DNA of 64,000 bases. Origin: Stygiolobus caldivivus (GTDB lineage Archaea > Thermoproteota > Thermoprotei_A > Sulfolobales > Sulfolobaceae). Shown here piece after piece: positions 46,072-55,128 of this stretch. Location of the stretch: contig NZ_AP024597.1 in assembly GCF_019704315.1 (NCBI RefSeq), forward strand, positions 930,001 through 994,000, in the 5' to 3' direction. Both the position numbers and the translations under genes were made by a program. Numbering within the stretch: the stretch's first letter is position 1; each line of letters begins with the position of its first letter. The notes below the pieces were generated by a model that was not told the origin of the DNA, ran no database searches, and was given only the letters and a program-made list of their open reading frames with translations.

Positions 46072-46174
46072 AGTCCCTGAGAAGACCTTCTACTAATCAA
46101 TCTTCTACTAATCAATAAGGTATATTACCTCTTGGTGAAAGCTTAATATTCCGGTTTTCGGAATTAACTATTTG

Positions 46175-47527
46175 ATGCCCATTAATATTAGCCACAGATT
46201 ACGTACCAGCATCATCATCATTTTAATTTTATCATTGATCATCACCCTATACATTAATTATGAATCTTATGAATCTTCTATGAACTCCCAAAAACTATTC
46301 CAAGGTTATGAGACTTTAGCTTATGTCGATTTCTTCACGTCAGCACTAATAAAACCTAACCCTTTTATCAAAGGGCAAAACATTACGGTATATATGTTAA
46401 AGAAAACACAAAAGGACTTTAATGTTATACCTTGTGTTATACTGAACGAGAACTATTCTAAACTATTAGGGATCTCTAAGTTAAAAGGGATTTCAACGGT
46501 ACCGACATATTTAGCGAAAGAGATAGTCTTGAACTTAACGAGCTTACGTAATTTTAGCTACGCGGTAATAATATCCGACGAGGGAGTGTACAATACAACC
46601 CTTTACAGCGGGGTCAGCAACTCCTCATACTTAACACTGAATGTGAGTGAAATAGCACGTGTAATTAATAACTTATCTTCGTACATACCGGGGTCTTATT
46701 CAGTCCTGATAAAGATTACCCATGAAAATATAACGACATATTTTCCGATAAACTATGACGGAAATGCGTTCCAAATACCCACTTCAGGTTCGTTGGACAT
46801 TCCACAGTACCTAAGAGTACCCTATAACCTGATTAACGTGTCCCAAGCGTCATATCCCCTAAGCTTGGTTCAACAATATTGTGTCCATTTTTACGTATAT
46901 CCCAGCAGTTCGGCTGAAGAAGCCGATTACTCGATCATAGTCAACACCACAGTGGGGACATGGGTCTATAATGAGGGGATATCAAAAGGTATCGTCTCGC
47001 TAAACATCTCTAGCTTATATAACACTATTAATAACCTACTCGTAAAATACGGTCTTTACTCCTCACAGTATGCAGTGATTATAAACTTCACGATTAAAAC
47101 TAAAAACTATACATTGTACCCATTTGTAGTCATTAATAACAACAACGGTATTCTGTCCTTCTCAGCTTACAACACTACGTTAAACATGACAGTCTATGCA
47201 GACTCTCCCGAGAAATATAGCCCGTTAGATCTGGCTTATCTAATAATACCAGCGTCTGCTTTATTTTTTATCTTCGGGTTTACAAGACCCAAGACACCAT
47301 CTGAGATGGATAAGGTACTTTCAAAGCTAAAAAAGGTTAATAAATTAACTATAGAAGTTAATTCTAAGCCTGAGGCGAAAAAGGTCGTAGAGGTAAAAGA
47401 CATTAATGATATTATTAAGTTTTCTGTAACAGCCGTCAAACCTGTCTTGGTGTATAAGGATAAGGGCATACTACAAATTTGGATCGTAGATAATGACGTA
47501 GGTTATGTTTACACTGTTAGTGAATAA
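46175..47527 (+). CDS. DUF5305-like membrane-anchored extracellular protein
   Basis: 450 residues from the ATG at 46175. N-terminal helix (TSIIIILILSLIITLYINYES), an extracellular beta-rich region of about 330 residues with many N-glycosylation sites, a second helix (LAYLIIPASALFFIFGF) and a cytoplasmic tail of about 75 residues (MDKVLSKLKKVNKLTIEV...). This plan, two membrane helices around a large outside domain, fits archaeal DUF5305 proteins, which recur beside SipW-like peptidases and DUF1102 proteins. Likely an accessory of fibre assembly or anchoring. Confidence 0.7.
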   Translation: MPINISHRLRTSIIIILILSLIITLYINYESYESSMNSQKLFQGYETLAYVDFFTSALIKPNPFIKGQNITVYMLKKTQKDFNVIPCVILNENYSKLLGISKLKGISTVPTYLAKEIVLNLTSLRNFSYAVIISDEGVYNTTLYSGVSNSSYLTLNVSEIARVINNLSSYIPGSYSVLIKITHENITTYFPINYDGNAFQIPTSGSLDIPQYLRVPYNLINVSQASYPLSLVQQYCVHFYVYPSSSAEEADYSIIVNTTVGTWVYNEGISKGIVSLNISSLYNTINNLLVKYGLYSSQYAVIINFTIKTKNYTLYPFVVINNNNGILSFSAYNTTLNMTVYADSPEKYSPLDLAYLIIPASALFFIFGFTRPKTPSEMDKVLSKLKKVNKLTIEVNSKPEAKKVVEVKDINDIIKFSVTAVKPVLVYKDKGILQIWIVDNDVGYVYTVSE

Positions 47528-48522
47528 CTCATTATATGATTTTTAAATCTAATTTAGACATCTAATAAAAAATCTGATAATAGTTTCCAAATTCCCAAAA
47601 AGTCGGGTTATGTTTGTAAACTTTTAATTCCATATCCATAAAAATAGTAAAGTGATTTACATAGAATTTATATAAAGTAAAGAGGGAATAACAATACATA
47701 TTATCTAAATACTACTTACGTATAATTCTATAGAAAGGGTAAGCACTATTAGCATCTATTGAAAAATGTGGGGCTCTAAGCCCGAATAAAACATAACTAG
47801 AGATAAGATGAGTGCTTGTCTTTCACAAGTGTGGGCTAAGCCTGTTTTTCGACAGAAAGGTTTTAATACAGAAAGCTTCGCGTTTACTACAACAAGTAGT
47901 ATTTTACGTAAAACCTTTATGCTGATATATTTTACTAATTAGACGTGTAATATTGCATACTTTATAATTAAGAATAGAAGTTTTAAGTATTTGACATAAG
48001 ATTAATACAAGTATTTACGTAAATGTTTATTACAATATATAACTGTTGGGGTCTCCAATATGAATTGAACGTGGGTCAAGCTTTACATCGAGGGCTTTTA
48101 CTCTCGGGCAATTAACACCCCCACCCAGTGGAATCTATATTATTCGGGCTGGGGTCAATACGTTATATATAAGGTGGTTTAGCTTTCACCTAAACTGAAT
48201 ATAGCCAGACGGCATAACTCACTTGCGTACTCACTACAAGGTTAGGTCATCCCTTTAATCTCTTTGCGAGTATGGCGAAAAGGACTATAAAGAGTAAGAG
48301 TGCGTCTTCATGCAAATGGGACACATTAGTAAGCAATGAGATGAGGGCTTTGCCCTTTAGGACTTGACTAAGTATTAGAGAGTTAGGGCCCAAAGCCCTA
48401 ATAGCTGGGCTTGTAAGATCACATGACAAAAGCCCAATTTCTAAGTAGAAGACATAAAAAGCAACAAGAAAAATCACATATATCTTTAATTTTTTTAAAA
48501 GGGACAAAAAGCAGAAGGAGAC
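47528..48522. other. Intergenic with a decayed family-1 element
   Basis: Nearly 1 kb. It contains GTTTAGCTTTCACCTAAAC (hairpin, about 48177-48195) and repeat copy M (48266-48376). An 86-codon minus-strand frame (48247-48507) is largely made of that repeat and is not called. No tRNA or CRISPR repeat could be confirmed near 48046-48130. Confidence 0.45.
48266..48376. repeat. Family-1 element, copy M (decayed)
   Basis: The right end CTTTGCCCTTTAGGACTTGA then CTAAGTATTA is clear; the left end GGCGAAAAGGACTATAAAGA then GTAAGAGTGCG matches GGTCAGTTAATAAAGGGCAACAGTGCC with many changes. Confidence 0.55.
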
Positions 48523-49518
48523 CTAACTTATTTTTATTAGTATCCTTCCGTCCCTTGAAGGGTCAAATAACGCTTTCAGTGCTTCCTGCCCCTGTTCAAG
48601 CGAATACGTTTTCCATACCTTTACCTTGCAGTCTTTACGGCCCTGCATTATTTCGGTTATCTCCTTTCTGTTCCCCCCAGTAGTCCCGATAATCCTTGCA
48701 TGAGCCCCGTATATACGGGAGAGCTCTAATGTAACTCCGGAGCCCGTTATACCACCGAAGAAGACTAGCCTACCGTTTAGGCCTAGCGTTTGGAGGCTGG
48801 AGTCCCATACAGAAGACCCTACCGAGTTTACTACCACATCCGCCATCCTACCTCCGGTTATCTCCGCGACTTTGTCCTTTACTTTTTCATAACCTACTGT
48901 ATAATCCGCCCCAAAGTCCTTTAGCCAACCTTTCCTGCTCACCGCAATTACGGTAGCTCCCATCCTCTTGGCAAATTGGACGGCAAATTGGCCCGTGTTA
49001 CCAGAAGCACCAAAGACTACCACAGTATCTGTCGCCTTGACTTCTGCTGCTTTTAATGCGTGATAGGCTGTAAGTGCTGATACGGGGATACTCGCTGCAA
49101 GTTCATCGCCGATGTAATCTGGGACTTTGAACAAGTTCTTGTCAGGGGCTGTAAAGTACTCTGCAAACCCCCCGTTAGTTATCACACTCATTATCCCCCC
49201 GTTCCTGCACAGCATCTCCATAGAGGACAAGCACATGTCGCAAGAACCGTCGAAAATCCTGTTATAGACCACCACTCTGTCCCCGACCTTGACACTCTTT
49301 ACGTGATCCCCTACTGCCTCCACTTCCCCGTACACTTCAGCCCCGGGTATATGGGGCATGGGCTTAACCGGGAGGCCGGTAACTACGAAGTAGTCTATTG
49401 GGTTTACGCCAGCCATCTTAACCTTTATCCTGACGTCATGGGCACCTACCTCCGGTCTTTGGACTTCAGCTACTTTGAGGTTCTCTATTCCATTTTTTTC
49501 AAATAATAGTGCCTTCAT
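48523..49518 (-). CDS. MDR-family oxidoreductase (quinone oxidoreductase-like)
   Basis: 331 residues. NADP-binding loop FGASGNTGQFAVQFAKRMGA near 165; substrate domain with AGVNPIDYFV and PHIPGAEVYGEV. The catalytic zinc ligands of alcohol dehydrogenases (Cys in G-V-C, His in G-H-E) are replaced, giving a quinone- or enoyl-reductase type active site. A CDMCLSSMEMLC stretch keeps three of the four structural-zinc cysteines. Sulfolobales use relatives as acryloyl-CoA reductase in the 3-hydroxypropionate cycle, but substrate cannot be assigned here. Confidence 0.85.
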   Translation of the reverse strand: MKALLFEKNGIENLKVAEVQRPEVGAHDVRIKVKMAGVNPIDYFVVTGLPVKPMPHIPGAEVYGEVEAVGDHVKSVKVGDRVVVYNRIFDGSCDMCLSSMEMLCRNGGIMSVITNGGFAEYFTAPDKNLFKVPDYIGDELAASIPVSALTAYHALKAAEVKATDTVVVFGASGNTGQFAVQFAKRMGATVIAVSRKGWLKDFGADYTVGYEKVKDKVAEITGGRMADVVVNSVGSSVWDSSLQTLGLNGRLVFFGGITGSGVTLELSRIYGAHARIIGTTGGNRKEITEIMQGRKDCKVKVWKTYSLEQGQEALKALFDPSRDGRILIKIS

Positions 49519-49741
49519 TAAATTAACTTCTTTTTGATTATTTAAATAAATTCCCTTGACTTAAGTAAACCTAATTACGATAATAAAGCTAATTAATGTA
49601 GCAAAGATCGAAACCCCTTAGAAAAAACAAGACCACACGTCCCGCTCTATTGTCCTTAATATTGTAACGGTCTATAAATTTTCACTTTGTCAGTTAAAAT
49701 TTACGAAGGATTTTAAGTCTTAAGTACCGACAAATAATATA

Positions 49742-50566
49742 ATGAGCGTATTAGAAGTCAGGAACGTTTGGAAAAGTTACGGGAAGCTCATAGCTAATGA
49801 AGACGTCTCCATGGACGTGAAAGAAGGGGAGATAGTAGCCCTATTGGGCCCTAACGGTGCCGGGAAGACCACCTTGGTTAAACAGGTCTACGGGGAAATA
49901 ACTCCCGATAGGGGAGAAATTAGAGTTTTAGGTAAGAAACCCGGCGACAGACACGTCAAGAAATTACTCGGTGTGATACCTCAGGAATGTGAGCCTTACG
50001 GTGACCTTTCAGTATGGGACAACATATACTATATGGGGAAGTTAAAAGGGGTGGAAAAAGACTCCATAAAGGCCAAGGGAGAGGAATTACTCAGGGAACT
50101 GGGGCTGACGGGAAAAAGGGACACGTTGGCCAGGGAACTATCGGGAGGGTTAAAGAGGAAGACACTGATCGCAATGGCCCTGATCAACGACCCTAAACTC
50201 CTCATACTAGACGAACCCACCACCGGTCTCGACGCGGAAGGGAGGAGGGAAGTGTGGAAAATACTCCTCGATATGAAGAAACAAGGGAGGAGTATGTTAC
50301 TCACTACGCATTACTTGGACGAAGCAGAGAGGCTCGCTGACAGGATATTCTTCCTAAATAAGCGGGTAATAGACCAAGGTACTCCCGCCCAAATGAAAGA
50401 GAAGTTCGCCGACTGGTATGAGGTCATCGACTACACTAACGGAAAAGTGTACAAAGTTAAGGGGGAAGAAGAGCTGAAGAAAGTCGTATTAGGCTTAAGG
50501 GGTAAGTTCGAGGTAAGGATGCCGAGCCTCGAGGAAGTATACCTAGAGGTGATAAAGAGTGAGTAA
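49742..50566 (+). CDS. ABC transporter ATP-binding protein
   Basis: 274 residues. Walker A GPNGAGKTT near 36, Q-loop IPQECEPYG, signature LSGGLKRK, Walker B LLILDEPTTGLD and the switch His in TTHYLDEAERLADR. This is the drug/Na/multi-substance exporter (CcmA-like, ABC-2) type. It overlaps the permease gene by 8 nt, so a two-gene exporter. Confidence 0.95.
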   Translation: MSVLEVRNVWKSYGKLIANEDVSMDVKEGEIVALLGPNGAGKTTLVKQVYGEITPDRGEIRVLGKKPGDRHVKKLLGVIPQECEPYGDLSVWDNIYYMGKLKGVEKDSIKAKGEELLRELGLTGKRDTLARELSGGLKRKTLIAMALINDPKLLILDEPTTGLDAEGRREVWKILLDMKKQGRSMLLTTHYLDEAERLADRIFFLNKRVIDQGTPAQMKEKFADWYEVIDYTNGKVYKVKGEEELKKVVLGLRGKFEVRMPSLEEVYLEVIKSE

Positions 50567-51281
50567 TATCGTCACTGAGTTCCTCAATTTACTCGGTATG
50601 CAGTTCAAGATGATCAAGGCTTACCTGCCCGTATTCGTCTTCTTCTCGGTAATGTTCCCGCTGGGAGTAATGTTAGTGTTCGGGTACGTAGCGGTGAGCT
50701 CATTAACGCCTTACATAGTATCCGGGACGATCACTTTTTATATCTCCATAGGGGTGCTGACGTCGGTAGCCCAGTCCATAGCCTTTGAGAGGAGTAAAGG
50801 TAGGTTCTCCCTGATGGTGTCCACTGGTATACCCAAGGAACTATACGCTATAAGTATCGCATTGAGTAACGGGATCTCGACGTTAATAGTCGTACCGGTC
50901 ATCCTCATCCTAGGTCACTACCTCCTCCACGTAGAGGTACGGTCGGTCCCACTGTTGGTGGTCTCCCTCCTTTCCTCAATATTTATGGGCTCGATGTTGG
51001 GTATGACCTTAGGCCTAGGGATAAGGAACATCTACGCTGTGAACCAGTACTCCAGTATTATAAGCTTCGTCCTGAGTTTCTTCGCCCCGGTGTACTTCCC
51101 CCCGACACTAATACCCTTACCATACAGGTTTTTGACGTTAATTGAGCCTACTACTTACGTCTCACAAGCCCTCTATTATTCATTTATCGGGAGCCCTGAG
51201 TCTTTAGTGTGGACGTTAGGGATTTTGGTGTTCGGGGCCTTCTTCGTCCTTTTAAACAGGTATGTGTTGGCGAATGAATGA
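50559..51281 (+). CDS. ABC-2 type permease
   Basis: 240 residues with six hydrophobic segments and the ABC-2 membrane layout (an N-terminal cytoplasmic start, helices around FSVMFPLGVMLVFGYVAV, and a C-terminal VLVFGAFFVLLNRYV). Pairs with the overlapping ATPase. Substrate may be a lipid, drug or peptide. Confidence 0.88.
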   Translation: MSNIVTEFLNLLGMQFKMIKAYLPVFVFFSVMFPLGVMLVFGYVAVSSLTPYIVSGTITFYISIGVLTSVAQSIAFERSKGRFSLMVSTGIPKELYAISIALSNGISTLIVVPVILILGHYLLHVEVRSVPLLVVSLLSSIFMGSMLGMTLGLGIRNIYAVNQYSSIISFVLSFFAPVYFPPTLIPLPYRFLTLIEPTTYVSQALYYSFIGSPESLVWTLGILVFGAFFVLLNRYVLANE

Positions 51282-51508
51282 ACTTTACTATCAGGGGGCT
51301 AACTTAATAAGTGAACCTAGTATAACGTGTCTGGCTAACGTGGTGTCCTTACTTTCTCCCCAAGACATAAAGGTAGAGAGACCCTGATAGGTTGACCTCA
51401 CTGAGAGAAGTTTCAGTCCTCTTTCCTCATATACCCCTTCAAAGTACTTTTTTCCTCCACGCTTTTCTACCGGCGAAGAGTAGGGACAAAGGGCCTGGCG
51501 TCAAGGAC

Positions 51509-51700
51509 TTATCTCTCTTTTAACTCCTTATCCTCAATTAGCTGTTTAGTCATTTCCGCAACTCCTTCCCCGTCAACACCAAAAAGGTCTAAGAGTGTTT
51601 TTAGCTCCTCTGTGCTCACCTTTTCCACGTCGACTACCAGCTCTAAAATGTCGCCTTCTTTTATCATGAGCCTTTGCCTTGCCTCTTTAGGTATAACCAC
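51509..51700 (-). CDS. AbrB/SpoVT-type antitoxin-like protein, 5' end unclear
   Basis: 63 residues from a GTG at 51700 (MVIPKEARQRLMIKEGDILELVVD), but the frame stays open upstream and reads YRIKVYKKGL just before it, which is the missing first strand of the swapped-hairpin AbrB fold. No standard start codon is found for that longer form. No toxin gene is next to it. Either a rare start is used or the gene is decaying. Confidence 0.55.
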   Translation of the reverse strand: MVIPKEARQRLMIKEGDILELVVDVEKVSTEELKTLLDLFGVDGEGVAEMTKQLIEDKELKER

Positions 51701-51918
51701 AAGCCCCTTTTTATAAACCTTTATCCTATACCTTTCCGTAAGTATACACCTTATTGGGAGAATAAATATTTGACAATGGGGGGAGGGGGTAGTTTAACCA
51801 AAAGGGTCTAGTGCAGAGTAGGTCTGTGTTGAGGTAGTGGGAATGTAGGTTAATGTGAGGAGGACACGGCCCAAAACGGCACCTCTGAATTAACCTTTGA
51901 ATAAACCACGGCGGTATT

Positions 51919-52344
51919 ATGTACAGTAATAGAGAGCCTCTTGATGAGAAAACGGTCAAAGCCTGGTTCGGGTACGACACGTTCAGTAAAGGAGAGGATT
52001 ATTATAACGGGAATAGTGTCCTAGCGACTTCTATCCTGAAGGTCTTCATACACGGTAATGTCGACGAGGCCACGGTCCAAGAAGGCGCTGGTGTTATAAG
52101 GGGTTTTGAGCATAAGATCTCTAGAAAGGGCTTCTTCACACTCTTAGAAGGAGTGGCCCTAAAGTGTGAAAATTTCGGCTGTTTCTATGACGACTATTGG
52201 GACAATTACTATAACGGCCCCCTTCTTGAGGTTACCGACAAGGTGTTGGTCGAAAAGGACTGGACACGCAAGGACGTCGAAAGGCCGGGGAAGATAATAG
52301 ACCGGAACGAATACGACTACCTCACTGTTCAACGTCTCAATTAA
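51919..52344 (+). CDS. Hypothetical 141-residue protein
   Basis: Mixed alpha/beta with many aromatic and acidic residues. WFGYDTFSKGEDYYNGNSVLATSIL recalls the first half of SWIM-type domains (F-x-x-G-x-x-Y), but the CxCx-n-CxH zinc ligands are lacking (only LKCENFGC). No signal or membrane helix. Not recognised otherwise. Confidence 0.6.
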   Translation: MYSNREPLDEKTVKAWFGYDTFSKGEDYYNGNSVLATSILKVFIHGNVDEATVQEGAGVIRGFEHKISRKGFFTLLEGVALKCENFGCFYDDYWDNYYNGPLLEVTDKVLVEKDWTRKDVERPGKIIDRNEYDYLTVQRLN

Positions 52345-52548
52345 TAAAGTAGAAAGAGGCCCTGCTTTCTTTGCCTTGGTTAAGGAAACCCTAATATCGG
52401 TATTACGTGAATTACGATACAAGTAGTCCCTCCCAGATGTGGACTGGTTCACGCAGTTCTTCTATAAAGACCTCAGAGCTACACCCCTTAAACTGCTTGT
52501 CGCATCTGTTTATGAAGACTGTCTGTTGGGACTCCGTTTCACGCCCTT

Positions 52549-52597
52549 CTCCGTTTCATCCGCCCTGCGTCCACAGGGCGATCCGCTTCACAGTCAT
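52549..52597. repeat. 49-bp palindrome-containing repeat, unit 1
   Basis: Starts CTCCGTTTCATCCGCCCTG and ends GCTTCACAGTCAT; the centre CGCCCTG-CGTCCA-CAGGGCG is a perfect 7-bp hairpin. Identical to 52622-52670 with a 24-bp spacer between. A partial CTCCGTTTCA also occurs at 52532. Much richer in GC than its surroundings. Confidence 0.95.
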
Positions 52598-52621
52598 AGG
52601 GCACAAAGACATTTACGCTTC

Positions 52622-52670
52622 CTCCGTTTCATCCGCCCTGCGTCCACAGGGCGATCCGCTTCACAGTCAT
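52622..52670. repeat. 49-bp palindrome-containing repeat, unit 2
   Basis: Second exact unit (period 73 bp), ending 44 bp before the DUF3800-like gene start. It may be an operator, an RNA structure in the leader, or a site for the product itself. Confidence 0.95.
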
Positions 52671-52714
52671 CACATTAATATATACGTGGAGGAGTATATA
52701 TTTTTGCTCGGCAA

Positions 52715-53239
52715 ATGATCCACGTAGGTATCGACACTTCGGGCGACAACTTGGAAAAAGGTTATTACGTAGTGGCTTTAGCTTACTCTCAAGACATATT
52801 TTCAGTAGTGTATGAGGGGAGAAAGGTACTGGGTAAAAGGGACTTTACCTTTCACGCTTATAGGGACAGCGATAAGGTCAGGGAAGTCTTCATTAATATA
52901 ATTTATTCACATTCCGTCCCTTCTGTAGTCCTCGTGACCAAGGCGGAGGTCAGGAGCAGGACCGATATAACTCTGGTGGTGAAGGAGTTATTGAAACTGT
53001 CCCACCTCTCGGACTCGTTCGTGTATTATGATAACGACGTGTTCAGAAAGACCAAGCTAGGCAAGAAAGGGTTTAAGGTCACGCTAGGCGAAAGCCTATC
53101 TATACCAGTCCAAGTCGCCGACTACTTCTCTCATTACTGGTGGGAGTTTTTTAACAACAAGAAACTAGGGGTCGGTTTCGAGAAGATACTTAAGTTGACT
53201 AAGCTCTTTTACTATAGCGATAAGCTCTTAGAGTTATGA
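52715..53239 (+). CDS. DUF3800-like RNase H-fold protein
   Basis: 174 residues. IHVGIDTSGDN at the start matches the D-E-S-G strand of DUF3800, SFVYYDNDVF gives a middle acidic site and SIPVQVADYFSHYWWEF matches the C-terminal Q-x-A-D motif. These fit an RNase H-like metal-binding fold found in mobile elements and defence contexts. It is single, with the tandem palindromic repeat just upstream. Catalysis is likely but unproven. Confidence 0.65.
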   Translation: MIHVGIDTSGDNLEKGYYVVALAYSQDIFSVVYEGRKVLGKRDFTFHAYRDSDKVREVFINIIYSHSVPSVVLVTKAEVRSRTDITLVVKELLKLSHLSDSFVYYDNDVFRKTKLGKKGFKVTLGESLSIPVQVADYFSHYWWEFFNNKKLGVGFEKILKLTKLFYYSDKLLEL

Positions 53240-53630
53240 CTCCTTAAAAGGCACCACGTGTTGCTCCAGCGTCAGTTGCCGTTTTTCAGAAAGCCTCCGT
53301 AAAAAACCTAGACCAGTAATAACAACGTGTACATTCAGCGTTTATCGGAAAAGTCGTTAAGGCTTAAGTATATTAACCTGAACGTTTATGCTAATACTTT
53401 CACCCCATAAACTTCTAAGAGGCATAACACACTGACGCCTCTAACGGATCAGATTTCTAACCGTGAGTCAATAATCCGTGACCGTGAAGGATGTATAACA
53501 CACACCTAATTAGTATAAAATACGTCATACGTAAGGACTTTGCGTAAAAATCTCCCCGTTATTCATGTATACTGGGCAAAAGTGCTGTACATGAACTGTA
53601 AGCGAGAGGGCGACGGAAATCGCACAAAGG
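53240..53630. other. Intergenic, no gene seen
   Basis: 390 bp between convergent genes; nothing coding and no clear repeat was recognised. Confidence 0.4.
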
Positions 53631-54734
53631 CTAAACGTTATGTTTCACCGCCTCCACTAACGTCAGGGACAATATAGGGCCTAAAGCCAGGCTGTCTATT
53701 GCCACTACGTCGCTACCGAGGTGTAAGACCAGCCCGACTACCAGCGGGGCGACCATAGAGCCCACTTGAGAGACGGCGTTCGCTAACCCCATAGAAGTAC
53801 CTGCACTCCCGCTACCCACTACCCTGACCACGAGGGAGTCCGTAGGTGGCCTGCACAAGAAGGACGACACACCGAGGGTGAAACTGAAAGGGACGAGCAG
53901 GTAGGGGTCCCTAGTCAGGGACACCACCAATAGGGAGGCTATAAAGGCGATTAACGACAATTCCACTAACTTTACGTCGTCGCCCTTAAGTACCCTGATA
54001 AGGGCTATCGACGTCGCTTGGCCCGCGGCATACAGTACAAAGAGTATTTCCGACACACTCCTCCCCACGCCGTCGTACAGTACCAGGAAGGGGAAGAGCC
54101 ATGAGGAAGTCCCCCACAACCCCCACTGTTCGCCCAGCCTGATCAACGCCACAGTCCAGACTTTCTTATCGACTACCACCCTAACGCTCCGCTTCGAGGG
54201 CCCTACCCTGACTTTCAGGGACAGCGTGAGGAGGGACGACACCAAGAAGGAGGAGGAGAGCAATAAGAAGAACTGCCTCCAGTAAGTGAGGATCAACGGT
54301 GATAACAGGGACAAGGCTAACATGACCGTAGGGGCCGCACTGTCGAGGAGGGCTAGGTCGCGGGTAAGCCCCTTCTCCAACGAAGAGATTATCTTTACGG
54401 AAGAGGGGTAGATCCCCGCCGTTAAAACACCTTCGGCTAGGTAGAGGAGGTAGAGGGTAGAGACGTCCCTGACGGTGGGTATAAACGGGATAAGCAGGGA
54501 AGAGGAGAGCGATGAAATAAACAGCGCTATCTTAGGCCCCACCCTGTCAATGAATACGCCCCAAGGTGTGGAACTGGTGACGTAGCCTAAATAGAAGAGG
54601 AAAAGCACTGAGCCTATCTCCACCGAGTTTAGGTGCAAGGTATAGGCAAAAGCTACCGCTACTACCCCCCAGCTGAACCTCAGAGCGAGCTGCAGGGACG
54701 TGGCAAACCAGCCCAGTGCTATGGAAGACCTCAT
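53631..54734 (-). CDS. MFS transporter
   Basis: 367 residues, 11-12 hydrophobic helices; WGVFIDRVGPKIALF near residue 58 is the helix 2-3 signature. A second-half acidic loop GSGSAGTSMGLANAVSQVG is usual for the family. GC content is higher than in the neighbouring toxin island. Substrate unknown. Confidence 0.85.
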   Translation of the reverse strand: MRSSIALGWFATSLQLALRFSWGVVAVAFAYTLHLNSVEIGSVLFLFYLGYVTSSTPWGVFIDRVGPKIALFISSLSSSLLIPFIPTVRDVSTLYLLYLAEGVLTAGIYPSSVKIISSLEKGLTRDLALLDSAAPTVMLALSLLSPLILTYWRQFFLLLSSSFLVSSLLTLSLKVRVGPSKRSVRVVVDKKVWTVALIRLGEQWGLWGTSSWLFPFLVLYDGVGRSVSEILFVLYAAGQATSIALIRVLKGDDVKLVELSLIAFIASLLVVSLTRDPYLLVPFSFTLGVSSFLCRPPTDSLVVRVVGSGSAGTSMGLANAVSQVGSMVAPLVVGLVLHLGSDVVAIDSLALGPILSLTLVEAVKHNV

Positions 54735-55128
54735 AGGTGTGTAACATAGGAGACGTGTGATATAAGTTTTGCCTTAAAAACAGTATGTGCAGTTCGGTCC
54801 TCCTTATCTTATAATCACCATAAGGGTACTGCACTACCCGGTGTTAAGGACTGTACAGAAAGGCGTGTTCTCCCTGTCTAGTGTGGTGTTTGTTGATCCC
54901 CTTCTGGACACCGCATTAGTTGCGTAGCGTGCTAGGACTTTAGCCTAAGCTCAAAGCCGCTTATCTCTTCAGGGGTACCGAGTCCTTCAGGACTTTAGAT
55001 TACTGGCCCAAGGGTTATATCCGGAGTTAATAAAGGGCAACAGCGTCGTTAGTGTAAGGGTAAAAATTTGCTGGCTAGAGAATTGACGTTGCCCTTTTGG
55101 TCCTGACAAAACATAAGGAGGGAAAAAA
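54735..55128. other. Intergenic with family-1 element
   Basis: 394 bp; copy G lies at its far end, against the 3' end of the zinc-ribbon gene. No gene was seen in the rest. Confidence 0.45.
55016..55113. repeat. Family-1 inverted-repeat element, copy G
   Basis: Left TATATCCGGAGTTAATAAAG then GGCAACAGCG; right, inverted, TTTTGTCAGGACCAAAAGGG then CAACG. Core GTTAGTGTAAGGGTAAAAAT, then TTGCT. Confidence 0.85.

Larger units (their letters stand above)
52345..52714. other. Intergenic with tandem palindromic repeat
   Basis: 370 bp before the DUF3800-like gene. The right half holds two exact 49-bp repeats. Overlapping 79- and 103-codon frames here exist only because of the repeats. Confidence 0.6.

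Noticed and set aside
48046-48130. tRNA-like or CRISPR-repeat-like stretch (GAATTGAAC near CTCC and a CCCCCACCC end)
   Set aside because: No acceptor or T-stem pairing could be made on either strand, and the repeat word occurs once only.
48247-48507. 86-codon minus-strand ORF with two hydrophobic stretches
   Set aside because: Most of it coincides with a decayed family-1 inverted repeat; composition and position suggest a chance frame.
52549-52670. CRISPR array with two repeats
   Set aside because: The 49-bp unit is longer than known repeats, spacer 24 bp, only two units and no cas genes or leader; kept as a tandem palindromic repeat.
52407-52718. Two overlapping plus-strand ORFs before the DUF3800-like gene
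   Set aside because: They exist only because the 49-bp repeat is open in several frames; the protein sequence is low in coding character.
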